DNA from: Alitibacter langaaensis DSM 22999
Lineage (GTDB): Bacteria > Pseudomonadota > Gammaproteobacteria > Enterobacterales > Pasteurellaceae
DNA: 64,000 nucleotides
NCBI RefSeq assembly: GCF_003096995.1
Contig: NZ_QENU01000002.1
Span: forward strand, 62,001 to 126,000
Direction of reading: 5' to 3'
In this document: positions 56,653 through 64,000 of the stretch, one piece after another
How positions within the stretch are numbered: position 1 is the stretch's first letter
Layout of the letters: the number at the start of each line of letters is the position of its first letter
Notes under the pieces: model-generated
Told to the model about the DNA's origin: nothing
The model's database searches: none
What the model saw: the letters and a program-made list of their open reading frames with translations, nothing else
Made by a program: the position numbers and the translations under genes

Positions 56653-57465
56653 TCACTTTTTCTGGCAGGTCGGGCAAAAATAACTATTTCTTTGTGCAAT
56701 GACTAAACTTTCAATTTTTTGACCGCACTTAGGGCAAGGTTTATCTTTTTTACCATAGATTTGCAATTCTTGAGCGAAATAGCCAGGCTTGCCATCTGGC
56801 TGCAAGAAATCTTTTAACGTTGTTCCACCTTGCTCAATGGCGCGTGTGAGTTCAGCTTTAATCGTGCTGACGAGCAATGCAGATTGAGCTTGAGTAATTT
56901 TTCCCGCTGGCTTTTCAGGATGCAAGCCACAATGAAATAGCACTTCATTGGCATAAATATTCCCCACGCCAACAACTACGGCATTATCCATTAGAAAGGC
57001 CTTAAGTGCGGTCAATTTTTGACGAGATTTTTTGAATAGATAATCAGCCGTGAAGTCTTCAGAAAGTGGCTCGGGTCCTAATTTGGCGAAAAGATGAAAT
57101 GTATCGAGATTGTCTGCCCATAACCAAGCACCAAAGCGGCGCGGATCGTTATAACGCATAATTTTGCCATTATTCATCACAATATCAAGATGATCATGTT
57201 TTTCAATAGGATCTTGGCTAGTGACAATACGAACAGAGCCCGACATTCCTAAATGCCCAATGATATAACCTTGTTCAGTGTGAATAATTAAATATTTCGC
57301 ACGACGTGAAAGTGCGGTCACTTTTTGCTGAGAAATTTGAGCTAACTCAGGGCTGACAGCCCAGCGCAATTTAGGCTGGCGAATAATGATTTTTTCAATG
57401 ATAAAACCCTCAAGATAAGGGGCGATACCATTTTTAGCAGTTTCGACTTCGGGAAGTTCTGGCAT
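56653..57465 (-). CDS. mutM: Formamidopyrimidine-DNA glycosylase
   Basis: MutM excises 8-oxoguanine. 270 residues: [13 protein letters not shown] (Pro/Glu active-site N-terminus after Met removal), [35 protein letters not shown] and the C-terminal zinc finger [11 protein letters not shown]...CPTCQKK. It starts 2 bases after the stop of a 33-codon stub ORF at 57468-57569 that has the better ribosome site. Confidence 0.96.
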   Translation of the reverse strand: MPELPEVETAKNGIAPYLEGFIIEKIIIRQPKLRWAVSPELAQISQQKVTALSRRAKYLIIHTEQGYIIGHLGMSGSVRIVTSQDPIEKHDHLDIVMNNGKIMRYNDPRRFGAWLWADNLDTFHLFAKLGPEPLSEDFTADYLFKKSRQKLTALKAFLMDNAVVVGVGNIYANEVLFHCGLHPEKPAGKITQAQSALLVSTIKAELTRAIEQGGTTLKDFLQPDGKPGYFAQELQIYGKKDKPCPKCGQKIESLVIAQRNSYFCPTCQKK

Positions 57466-57467
57466 AA

Positions 57468-57569
57468 TTATTGAATTTGCGTATCAGTAATATCTTGGTT
57501 ATAACGAGCCAAGCCTTCAACTAGGCGTGAAATGGCATTGGTAAGTGGGTCTATGTTGAGATTTATCAT
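57468..57569 (-). pseudogene. 33-codon stub resembling the N-terminus of a HepT/HI0074-type HEPN protein
   Basis: ATG 57569 is preceded by AGGAG at 7-base spacing and the frame ends at TAA 57470-57468, 2 bases before mutM. The peptide (INLNIDPLTNAISRLVEG, then [10 protein letters not shown]) looks like the first helix of nucleotidyltransferase substrate-binding (HepT-like) proteins, which are normally ~140 residues. I recognise this from memory of the family, not from a search. It may be a truncated toxin-antitoxin remnant now acting as a leader that couples ribosomes to mutM. Confidence 0.5.
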
Positions 57570-57622
57570 CTTTATTCTCCTAGCGTGCGGGCATTTTAGC
57601 GTAATTCTAGGCATTAAAAAAC

Positions 57623-57652
57623 AAAAAACCCGAATTTGCATTCGGGTTTTTT
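57623..57652. terminator. rpmG terminator
   Basis: AAAAAACCCGAAT/ATTCGGGTTTTTT stem (57623-57635 with 57640-57652), TTGC loop. Confidence 0.92.
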
Positions 57653-57670
57653 ATTCGTTTTAAAACTAAA

Positions 57671-57841
57671 TTATTTGATTTTAGCTTCACGATAAATAAC
57701 GTGTTTACGCACTACTGGATCAAATTTTTTGATTTCCATTTTTTCAGGCATATTACGTTTATTTTTGTCAGTTGTGTAGAAGTGACCAGTTTCTGCTGAA
57801 GAAACTAAACGGATTTTCTCACGAGCACCTTTAGCTGCCAT
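57671..57841 (-). CDS. rpmG: 50S ribosomal protein L33
   Basis: A 56-residue protein: [51 protein letters not shown]. It is the cysteine-free form (zinc-independent). It follows rpmB by 11 bases; the rpmB-rpmG operon is conserved, with mutM downstream as in enterics. Confidence 0.97.
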   Translation of the reverse strand: MAAKGAREKIRLVSSAETGHFYTTDKNKRNMPEKMEIKKFDPVVRKHVIYREAKIK

Positions 57842-57852
57842 TTTTTAGCTCC

Positions 57853-58089
57853 TTAGATTTTTTCGCCACGAGCACGGATTTCAGCTAATACTGCATCAAT
57901 GCCTTTTTTATCAATAATACGCATACCTTTCGCTGTTAAGCGTAAAGTTACGAAACGGTTTTCAGACTCAACCCAGAAACGGTGAGTGTGTAAATTTGGT
58001 AGAAAACGACGACGAGTCGCGTTTAATGCGTGTGAACGGTTGTTACCAACTGCTGGACGCTTGCCTGTTACTTGACAGACTCTAGACAT
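57853..58089 (-). CDS. rpmB: 50S ribosomal protein L28
   Basis: 78 residues from ATG 58089: [57 protein letters not shown]. The longer frame to 58146 is leader. The upstream 230 bases have short dyads (AAGCTCGAGCTT, 58107-58133 area; TCAAGGaaagCCTTGA near 58143) that may belong to a ribosomal-protein leader, but I cannot assign them. Confidence 0.97.
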
Positions 58090-58321
58090 AATAATCTCCA
58101 ATAATCTAAATATAAGCTCGAGCTTACGGTTCGGATACAAATTCAAGGAAAGCCTTGAGAGCCACCTCGTCAGGTCGCTAGTCGCCGACCCGCTTACTAT
58201 ATTAAAGGTCGCAAATTATACTTGCTTTATTCTGTTTTCTCAAGGGGAAAATAGTTTTTCCGTAAAAAACCGCGAGATTTTACACGAAAAATAACTGCGA
58301 TCCAACTTTTGATGTGAAGGA

Positions 58322-58984
58322 TTACAACAAACCTTCTTCTGCAAAGGAAAAATAGCAACCTTTGCCGATGATAAAATGATCTAAAAGATGAATTTCCATT
58401 AATTCCGCCGCACTTTTGATCTTTTGCGTGATGGATTTATCCGCATGACTAGGCTGTGCGAGCCCCGAAGGGTGATTATGGGCTAAAATCATCGCAGCCG
58501 CATTACAATAAAGCGCGGCTTTAATGATTTCGCGTGGATAAATATTGGCGACATTGATTGTGCCGAGAAACATTTCTTCCGTTTTTATAAGGCGATGTTG
58601 ATTATCTAAAAATAGCACCATAAAAACTTCGCGTTCGTGATGTTCTAGTTCTGCTTGTAAATAAATACGGGTTGTATTGGGATCGGTAAATCCGTGGGAA
58701 AATTTGAGCTCATCTAATAAATAGCGTTTTGTCATTTCTGTGCAGGCTTGCAACTGAATATATTGGGTGATGCCTATGCCTTTAAATTGGCAGAATTCTT
58801 TCTGTGTGGCAGAAATTAACCCGCGTAGTGTCGAAAAATGCGCCAATACATTTTCTGAAAGTTGCATGACGGGGCAATTTTTTATGCCCGTCCGTAAAAA
58901 AATAGCTAATAATTCTTGATCCGTTAAGGATTTCGCGCCAAATTGCAAAAGTTTTTCGCGAGGCATGAGTATTTGATTTTTCAT
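58322..58984 (-). CDS. radC: RadC-family JAB1/MPN protein
   Basis: 220 residues from ATG 58984 (GGAA before it). An N-terminal helix-hairpin-helix (LISATQKEFCQFKGIGITQYIQ) precedes a JAMM/MPN metal site (AMILAHNHPSGLAQPSHAD). The old DNA-repair assignment of RadC is in doubt; function is uncertain. The location between rpmB and coaBC (opposite strands) is standard. Confidence 0.93.
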   Translation of the reverse strand: MKNQILMPREKLLQFGAKSLTDQELLAIFLRTGIKNCPVMQLSENVLAHFSTLRGLISATQKEFCQFKGIGITQYIQLQACTEMTKRYLLDELKFSHGFTDPNTTRIYLQAELEHHEREVFMVLFLDNQHRLIKTEEMFLGTINVANIYPREIIKAALYCNAAAMILAHNHPSGLAQPSHADKSITQKIKSAAELMEIHLLDHFIIGKGCYFSFAEEGLL

Positions 58985-59149
58985 TGAATTTCCAAAATTT
59001 CGCAACATTTGACCGCACTTTGAACGATGCTTTCGTGAAAATCTAACCGTTTAAGATAAATTTGGAATGAAGATCGTAAAATTAATTTAAGTATTCTTAA
59101 AAATTAAAGTAAAATGGTGAAATTCGTGGTAAGTGAAAGGGGACTAACA

Positions 59150-60349
59150 ATGTTAAAAGGTAAACGAATTGTTGTTGGTATTACGGGCGGAATTGCTGCC
59201 TACAAAGCCATTGAGTTAATCCGTTTACTGCGTAAATCTGATGCAGAAGTGCGTGTGGTATTAACGCCAGCGGCAGCAGAATTTGTCACACCTTTAACCT
59301 TGCAAGCCATTTCTGGCAATTCAGTTTCACAATCATTATTAGATCCTACGGCTGAATTATCAATGGGACATATTGAGTTAGCCAAATGGGCGGACATCGT
59401 GGTTGTCGCCCCTGCTAGCGCAGATTTTATCGCCCGATTATCCGTGGGAATGGCAAATGATTTGCTATCCACCCTTTGTTTAGCCACCGCAGCTCCTATT
59501 TTATTGGCACCAGCCATGAATCAGCAAATGTACGCGCAATCTGTTACACAAGAAAATATTGTAAAATTAGCACAGCGTGGTATTCAATTTGTTGGCCCTA
59601 ATTCAGGTGTTCAAGCTTGTGGTGATGTGGGCGCAGGACGAATGTCAGAACCGAGTGAAATTTTCACCGCACTTGTTCATATTTTTGCATCAAAACAAGA
59701 TTTAGTTGGCTTAACCGTCGCGATTACAGCGGGACCGACTCGAGAATTAATTGATCCTGTGCGCTATATTAGCAATCATAGTTCGGGCAAAATGGGCTTT
59801 GCCATTGCTGCCGCTTTTGCAGAGCGCGGTGCTAAGGTCACCTTAATTTCAGGGCCTGTTAATTTACCTACGCCCAAAAATGTGGAACGCATTGATGTGA
59901 CAAGCGCAGAACAAATGTGGCAAGCTTCCCTAAAAAGTGCGGTCAAAAATCAATTATTTATTGGCTGCGCAGCGGTGGCGGATTATCGTGTTGCCGAGAT
60001 TGCAGAACAAAAAATTAAGAAAACAGCTGACAATGATGCGTTGACGCTAACCTTGGTGAAGAATCCAGATATCATCGCTGATGTGGCGCAGTTGAAACAA
60101 AATCGACCATTTGTGATTGGCTTTGCTGCCGAAACCCAAAATGTTGAACACTATGCCAAAGACAAATTACAGCGCAAAAATCTTGATATGATTTGTGCGA
60201 ACAGCGTGGCGGGTGGTGCCGTGTTCGGCGAAGACCAAAATGCGTTACACTTGTTTTGGAAAAATGGCGAGAAGAAATTGCCGACCAGCTCGAAACAAGA
60301 ACTCGCCAGAATTTTAGTTCAAGAAATTATGAATCAATATAAATCGTAG
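59150..60349 (+). CDS. coaBC: Bifunctional phosphopantothenoylcysteine decarboxylase/synthetase
   Basis: 399 residues from ATG 59150 (AAGGGG ribosome site; the frame to 59114 adds leader residues). The N-terminal CoaC flavoprotein half has [29 protein letters not shown] and PAMNQQMY. The C-terminal CoaB half has [25 protein letters not shown] and [19 protein letters not shown]. It precedes dut, the common dfp-dut pairing. Confidence 0.96.
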   Translation: MLKGKRIVVGITGGIAAYKAIELIRLLRKSDAEVRVVLTPAAAEFVTPLTLQAISGNSVSQSLLDPTAELSMGHIELAKWADIVVVAPASADFIARLSVGMANDLLSTLCLATAAPILLAPAMNQQMYAQSVTQENIVKLAQRGIQFVGPNSGVQACGDVGAGRMSEPSEIFTALVHIFASKQDLVGLTVAITAGPTRELIDPVRYISNHSSGKMGFAIAAAFAERGAKVTLISGPVNLPTPKNVERIDVTSAEQMWQASLKSAVKNQLFIGCAAVADYRVAEIAEQKIKKTADNDALTLTLVKNPDIIADVAQLKQNRPFVIGFAAETQNVEHYAKDKLQRKNLDMICANSVAGGAVFGEDQNALHLFWKNGEKKLPTSSKQELARILVQEIMNQYKS

Positions 60350-60409
60350 CCGATCTGCTTTCTTATTTATATGAAGAATGAGATATGGAGAGATTTAAAA
60401 GGAACCAAA

Positions 60410-60865
60410 ATGAAAAAAATTGATGTAAAAATTTTAGATAACCGTATTGGCAATGAATTTCCGCTTCCTGCCTATGCAACTTCTGGCTCTGCGGGGTTAG
60501 ATTTGCGTGCGTTAGTTGATGAAGCCTTTGAAATTCAACCAGGGGAAACAAAATTAATTCCAACTGGTTTATCGATTTATATTGCCGATCCTAATTTAGC
60601 CGCGGTAATTTTACCCCGCTCTGGCTTAGGCCATAAAAATGGCATTGTGCTTGGTAACTTAGTGGGCTTGATCGACAGTGATTATCAAGGGCCATTAATG
60701 GTGTCGATGTGGAACCGTGGCACGGCCCCTTTTTGTGTTGAAGTGGGGGATCGTATTGCGCAATTAGTCTTTGTGCCTATCGTGCAAGCAGAATTTAATA
60801 TTGTGAACGATTTTGAGCAAACCGACCGCGGTGAAGGCGGTTTTGGGCATTCAGGTAAAAAATAG
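60410..60865 (+). CDS. dut: dUTP diphosphatase
   Basis: 151 residues from ATG 60410 (AAAGGA before). Trimeric dUTPase motifs in order: SAGLDLRA (1), [25 protein letters not shown] (2-3, spread over 60618-60690), [10 protein letters not shown] (4) and the C-terminal P-loop-like GEGGFGHSG (5). Six bases from slmA. Confidence 0.97.
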   Translation: MKKIDVKILDNRIGNEFPLPAYATSGSAGLDLRALVDEAFEIQPGETKLIPTGLSIYIADPNLAAVILPRSGLGHKNGIVLGNLVGLIDSDYQGPLMVSMWNRGTAPFCVEVGDRIAQLVFVPIVQAEFNIVNDFEQTDRGEGGFGHSGKK

Positions 60866-60871
60866 GGAATT

Positions 60872-61528
60872 ATGGTAGAAGAACAACTTGAAATTGCGGA
60901 AATTGAACCTGCGACAACTGAAGTGAAAGTGCCTAAAATCGAAAAACGCAGCGTGAATGAACGCCGTCAACAAGTGTTGGCGGTGCTAACTAATATGCTT
61001 CATTCGGAATCGGGCATGGAACGAATGACAACCGCACGCCTTGCGGAGGCCGTTGGTGTGTCTGAAGCTGCGCTTTATCGTTATTTTCCAAGCAAAACCA
61101 AAATGTTTGAAGCCTTGTTGGATAATATCGAATTGAATTTATTCACACGCATTTCTCAATCGATCAAAATGGAAACCAATACCGTTAATCGTGTGCGCGA
61201 TATTATGCAGATGATCTTGGATTTTGCCCGTAAAAACCCGGGGTTAACCCGTGTGCTAACAGGGCACGCATTAATGTTTGAAGACGGAAAATTGCAAGCC
61301 CGAGTGGCGCAATTTTTTGATCGTTTAGAGCTGCAATTCGTCAATATTCTGCAAATGAGTAAATTGCGTGAAGGCAAAATGTTTGCTGTTGATGAACGCA
61401 CCCTCGCGATTTATTTAGTTACCTTCTGTGAAGGGCAATTTATGCGTTATGTACGCACTAACTTCCGCCGTATGCCAAATCAAAGTTTTGAACAACAATG
61501 GAAGCTCATTGAGCCGTTATTCGCATGA
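60872..61528 (+). CDS. slmA: Nucleoid occlusion factor SlmA
   Basis: A TetR-like DNA-binding protein that blocks FtsZ ring formation over the nucleoid. 218 residues: [51 protein letters not shown] (helix-turn-helix), and [21 protein letters not shown] near the end. It lies between dut and yheU, overlapping yheU by 4 bases. Confidence 0.95.
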   Translation: MVEEQLEIAEIEPATTEVKVPKIEKRSVNERRQQVLAVLTNMLHSESGMERMTTARLAEAVGVSEAALYRYFPSKTKMFEALLDNIELNLFTRISQSIKMETNTVNRVRDIMQMILDFARKNPGLTRVLTGHALMFEDGKLQARVAQFFDRLELQFVNILQMSKLREGKMFAVDERTLAIYLVTFCEGQFMRYVRTNFRRMPNQSFEQQWKLIEPLFA

Positions 61529-61749
61529 TTATCCCATGGCAAAATTTAGAAGAAGAAACCTTGCGTAATATTGCTGAAAGTTTTATTTTACGTGAGGGAA
61601 CAGATTATGGAATGGAAGAACTTTCGTTAGACCAAAAAACGCAAAATTTGCTGCACCTTATTCGCAACGGAAGTGCGGTCATTGTTTGGTCAGAATTACA
61701 TGAAACTATTGATATTAAAAATAAAAAAGACTTTTTAACTGATGTCTAA
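61525..61749 (+). CDS. yheU: UPF0270 protein YheU
   Basis: 74 residues: [29 protein letters not shown], then [13 protein letters not shown] and [14 protein letters not shown]. It matches the YheU family, function unknown. Its start overlaps the slmA stop (ATGA), and an uptake sequence lies within its coding region. crp follows. Confidence 0.92.
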   Translation: MIIPWQNLEEETLRNIAESFILREGTDYGMEELSLDQKTQNLLHLIRNGSAVIVWSELHETIDIKNKKDFLTDV

Positions 61750-61780
61750 AAGTCTGATTGCATATAATGGAGCGCTGTCT

Positions 61781-62449
61781 ATGCAAGATTTAGAAATGAT
61801 GAAATCAACGGATGTGCAAGAGCGTATCGGTTCGACAATTGATCCAACCATTGATTGGTTTATTTCCCATTGTCATATCCATAAATATCCCACCAAAACC
61901 ACGTTGATTCATGCGGGCGAAAAAGCAGAGACGCTATATTATTTGGTGAAAGGCTCAGCGATGGTGATGGTGAAAGATGATGAAGGGAAAGAAATGATCC
62001 TCTCTTATCTCAGCCAAGGTGAGTTTTTTGGCGAAGTTGGATTATTTGGCGAAAACCAAACACGTTCTGCCTCGGTGAAAGCACGCACCACTTGTGAGAT
62101 CGCTGAGGTTTCCTATAAAAAATTCCGTCAGTTAATTCAAGTCAATCCTGAGATTTTAATGTATCTCACAGCACAATTATCTCATCGTTTACAAAACACC
62201 TCTCGCCAAGTGACGAATTTGGCGTTTCTTGATGTAGCAGGGCGCATTGCACAAACGCTAATGAATTTATCTAAAATGCCAGATGCTATGACACACCCAG
62301 ACGGTATGCAAATTAAGATCACGCGCCAAGAAATTGGGCAAATGGTGGGCTGTTCTCGTGAAACAGTCGGACGCATTCTCAAAATGTTGGAAGATGAAAA
62401 CTTAATCGCCGCCCACGGAAAAACGATAGTTGTTTTTGGTGCGCGTTAA
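61781..62449 (+). CDS. crp: cAMP receptor protein
   Basis: Global cAMP-dependent regulator, also required for competence in Haemophilus. 222 residues from ATG 61781 (GGAG 8 bases upstream); an in-frame ATG at 61742 overlapping yheU would add 13 residues without a ribosome site. The cAMP pocket is [22 protein letters not shown] (61-bp segment near 62020; Glu, Arg, Ser ligands). The helix-turn-helix is [20 protein letters not shown]. The N-terminal ~25 residues are less like other Crp proteins. Confidence 0.95.
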   Translation: MQDLEMMKSTDVQERIGSTIDPTIDWFISHCHIHKYPTKTTLIHAGEKAETLYYLVKGSAMVMVKDDEGKEMILSYLSQGEFFGEVGLFGENQTRSASVKARTTCEIAEVSYKKFRQLIQVNPEILMYLTAQLSHRLQNTSRQVTNLAFLDVAGRIAQTLMNLSKMPDAMTHPDGMQIKITRQEIGQMVGCSRETVGRILKMLEDENLIAAHGKTIVVFGAR

Positions 62450-62466
62450 TTTCCTTTTCTTCGTGT

Positions 62467-62508
62467 AAGTGCGGTCAAAAAATACAAAATTTTTGACCGC
62501 ACTTTTTT
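62467..62508. terminator. Uptake-sequence dyad after crp
   Basis: AAGTGCGGTCAAAAA (62467-62481) pairs with TTTTTGACCGCACTT (62490-62504), followed by T-run. Confidence 0.9.
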
Positions 62509-62580
62509 ATTGAATAAGAATAGATTTCATCTTCAAAATCCGATATATTTACTCGGGTAAAGAGAAGTGGAGCGATGATA

Positions 62581-63336
62581 ATGAAGAAAGAAGAAGTCGG
62601 ACATAATTTTTTAGCGCGTTTAGGCAAAACACGTTTACGCCCTGGCGGTCGCAAAGCCACAGAATGGTTAATTGCTAATGGCGATTTTAGTGCAGATAAA
62701 AAAGTGCTGGAAGTCGCTTGTAATATGGGCACAACGGCAATCGGGCTGGCGAAACAATTTGGTTGTCATATTGAAGGGGTGGATTTAGATGAAGCCGCTT
62801 TAGAAAAAGCACAGCGTAATATTATCGCCAATGATCTGCAAGACAAAATTCATGTTCAACGTGCTAATGCAATGAAATTGCCCTTTGAAGATAATCACTT
62901 TGATATTGTCATCAACGAAGCAATGCTCACAATGTTGCCATTGGCGGCAAAAAGCAAAGCGGTGGCGGAATATTTCCGTGTGCTGAAACCTGGTGGTTTT
63001 TTATTAACCCACGATGTGATGTTAAATACTAATGATAGCGAAGAGATTATTGCCCAATTGCGTGAAGCCATTAATATTACTGTTACGCCATTGACGAAAG
63101 ATAATTGGAAAAAGCTGTTTCAAGAAGTGGGCTTTCGCAACGTAGAAACCTTTAGTGGCGAGATGACATTGCTCTCGCCACAAGGAATGATTTACGATGA
63201 AGGCGTGTTAGGTGCCGCCAAAATTGTGAAAAATGCCTTGAAATCTGAAAATCGTGAAACCTTTAAGAAAATGTTTAAGGTGTTCAATGATCCGCAGAAA
63301 AAATTAAATTTTATCGCAGTTTGTAGCCAAAAATAG
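62581..63336 (+). CDS. Class I SAM-dependent methyltransferase
   Basis: 251 residues from ATG 62581 (GGAG 8 bases upstream; ATG 62575 is too close). SAM motif I is VLEVACNMGTTAIGLA, motif II GVDLDEAALEKAQ, then ANAMKLPFEDNHFDIVINEAML and RVLKPGGFLLTHD, a UbiE/small-molecule type layout. The substrate is unknown. It is a single gene between crp and a Kef-type antiporter. Confidence 0.85.
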   Translation: MKKEEVGHNFLARLGKTRLRPGGRKATEWLIANGDFSADKKVLEVACNMGTTAIGLAKQFGCHIEGVDLDEAALEKAQRNIIANDLQDKIHVQRANAMKLPFEDNHFDIVINEAMLTMLPLAAKSKAVAEYFRVLKPGGFLLTHDVMLNTNDSEEIIAQLREAINITVTPLTKDNWKKLFQEVGFRNVETFSGEMTLLSPQGMIYDEGVLGAAKIVKNALKSENRETFKKMFKVFNDPQKKLNFIAVCSQK

Positions 63337-63363
63337 TTTGCGCATTCTTGTATCAGTGATAAA

Positions 63364-63400
63364 AAGTGCGGTCAATTTTTGATAGAATTGGCCGCACTTA
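63364..63400. terminator. Imperfect uptake-sequence dyad before the Kef-type gene
   Basis: AAGTGCGGTCAATT (from 63364) and AATTGGCCGCACTT (to ~63399) form a stem with one mismatch (GGCC for GACC). Confidence 0.6.
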
Positions 63401-63431
63401 TTTTTATAGATAAATAATTGGAGATTTATTC

Positions 63432-64000
63432 ATGGCAGCCGAAGGCTCAACGCAACTTTTAACCGCAGTGATATTACTTGGCGCCGCAGTGATTGCCGTG
63501 CCGCTATTCAAACGTCTTGGGCTTGGCGCGGTGTTGGGATATTTGGCTGCAGGGCTGGTGATTGGTCCTTTCGGTTTAGGATTTATTTCCGATGTGGACT
63601 CAATGCTGCACGTGGCAGAATTAGGCGTGGTGATGTTTTTATTTCTCATCGGCTTAGAAATGAACCCCTCGCATTTATGGGGCTTGCGTAAACAGATTTT
63701 TGGTTTAGGCGCCTTGCAAGTGCTGATTAGCGGTGCGTTGGTGATGTGTATGGGCAAATTGCTCAATTATTCATGGCAAACGGCATTTATTATCGCCTCA
63801 GGTTTTGTGCTGAATTCTACCGCGATTATTATGCAAATTTTGAGCGAGCGCGGGGATATGGGCTCATCTCATGGGCAAAAAATCATCTCAATTTTGTTAT
63901 TTGAAGATCTGATGATTGTGCCTTTACTCGCGATTATTGCGTTCCTTTCACCAGTAGAAACATTAACGGATGCAGAACCCTTGTGGCAAAAATTTGCGGT
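63432..64000 (+). CDS. Kef/CPA2-type K+/H+ antiporter, 3'-truncated by window edge
   Basis: The frame is open from ATG 63432 to the window end (189 codons). It begins MAAEGSTQLLTAVILLGAAV and has the CPA2 blocks LGAVLGYLAAGLVIGPFGLG, VMFLFLIGLEMNPSHLW and FVLNSTAIIMQIL, with ~6 hydrophobic segments so far. KefB, KefC or YbaL cannot be told apart without the C-terminal KTN domain. Expected role: potassium efflux under electrophile or pH stress. Confidence 0.9.
   Translation, partial: MAAEGSTQLLTAVILLGAAVIAVPLFKRLGLGAVLGYLAAGLVIGPFGLGFISDVDSMLHVAELGVVMFLFLIGLEMNPSHLWGLRKQIFGLGALQVLISGALVMCMGKLLNYSWQTAFIIASGFVLNSTAIIMQILSERGDMGSSHGQKIISILLFEDLMIVPLLAIIAFLSPVETLTDAEPLWQKFA

Noticed and set aside
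63404..63766. 120-codon minus-strand ORF over the Kef-type gene
   Set aside because: It is antisense to a clear membrane transporter frame that runs off the window, and its composition shows no protein-family signal.

Overview
This window is a piece of a Pasteurellaceae chromosome (Haemophilus/Aggregatibacter-like). The 9-bp core of the Haemophilus-type DNA uptake sequence (AAGTGCGGT or its complement) occurs throughout, inside genes and as inverted pairs at gene ends. Proteins and local gene order (fklB-psd, bioAFGCD, yceD-rpmF-plsX-fabHDG-acpP, opsX/kdkA, coaD-waaA, hemE-yjaG-hup, corB/ypjD/ffh, mutM-rpmG-rpmB-radC-coaBC-dut-slmA-yheU-crp) fit that family. I cannot name the species from sequence alone.

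Region 1 (1-9190) holds the 3' part of proB and then an 8.1-kb mobile element. The element (1015-9147) has perfect 29-bp terminal inverted repeats and an 8-bp target duplication (AAATTTTT, 1007-1014 and 9148-9155). It landed between the two arms of an uptake-sequence hairpin that would have served as the shared terminator of the convergent genes proB and fklB. It carries two different IS1595-family transposases, two small coiled-coil plus winged-helix proteins, an orphan RnlA-type HEPN RNase toxin with a readthrough C-terminus and no antitoxin, an Xre-type regulator, and a fused restriction-methylation-specificity gene. That last gene sits behind a short leader ORF built on an 8-bp tandem repeat (ACAAGCCT) and is cut by an in-frame TGA. 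I read the element as a small mobile defence island with several parts switched off or broken.

Region 2 (9192-20530) holds fklB and psd, then the overlapping biotin operon bioA-F-G-C-D, then yceD-rpmF-plsX-fabH-fabD-fabG-acpP, which links ribosome, phospholipid and fatty acid synthesis.

Region 3 (20.8-37.7 kb) is a run of mostly single genes: dcuB, mntP, pnuC, rapA, rluA, the inner-core LPS genes opsX and kdkA, coaD-waaA, tpiA, a GNAT protein, yggT-yggU, corA, ndh and nudC. Uptake-sequence dyads or ordinary hairpins separate many of them.

Region 4 (37.8-49.5 kb) holds hemE, yjaG, hup, a DeoR-family regulator with operator-like dyads next to glmS, an MFS transporter, a CorB/CNNM-type protein, ypjD, ffh and a BASS-family symporter.

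Region 5 (49.5-64 kb) holds a VOC protein, yigB and xerC; the lactate operon lctP-lutA-lutB-lutC; mutM preceded by a 33-codon stub resembling the start of a HepT-type protein; rpmB-rpmG and radC; coaBC, dut, slmA, yheU and crp; a methyltransferase; and the start of a Kef-type antiporter that runs off the window. I found no rRNA, tRNA or CRISPR array.
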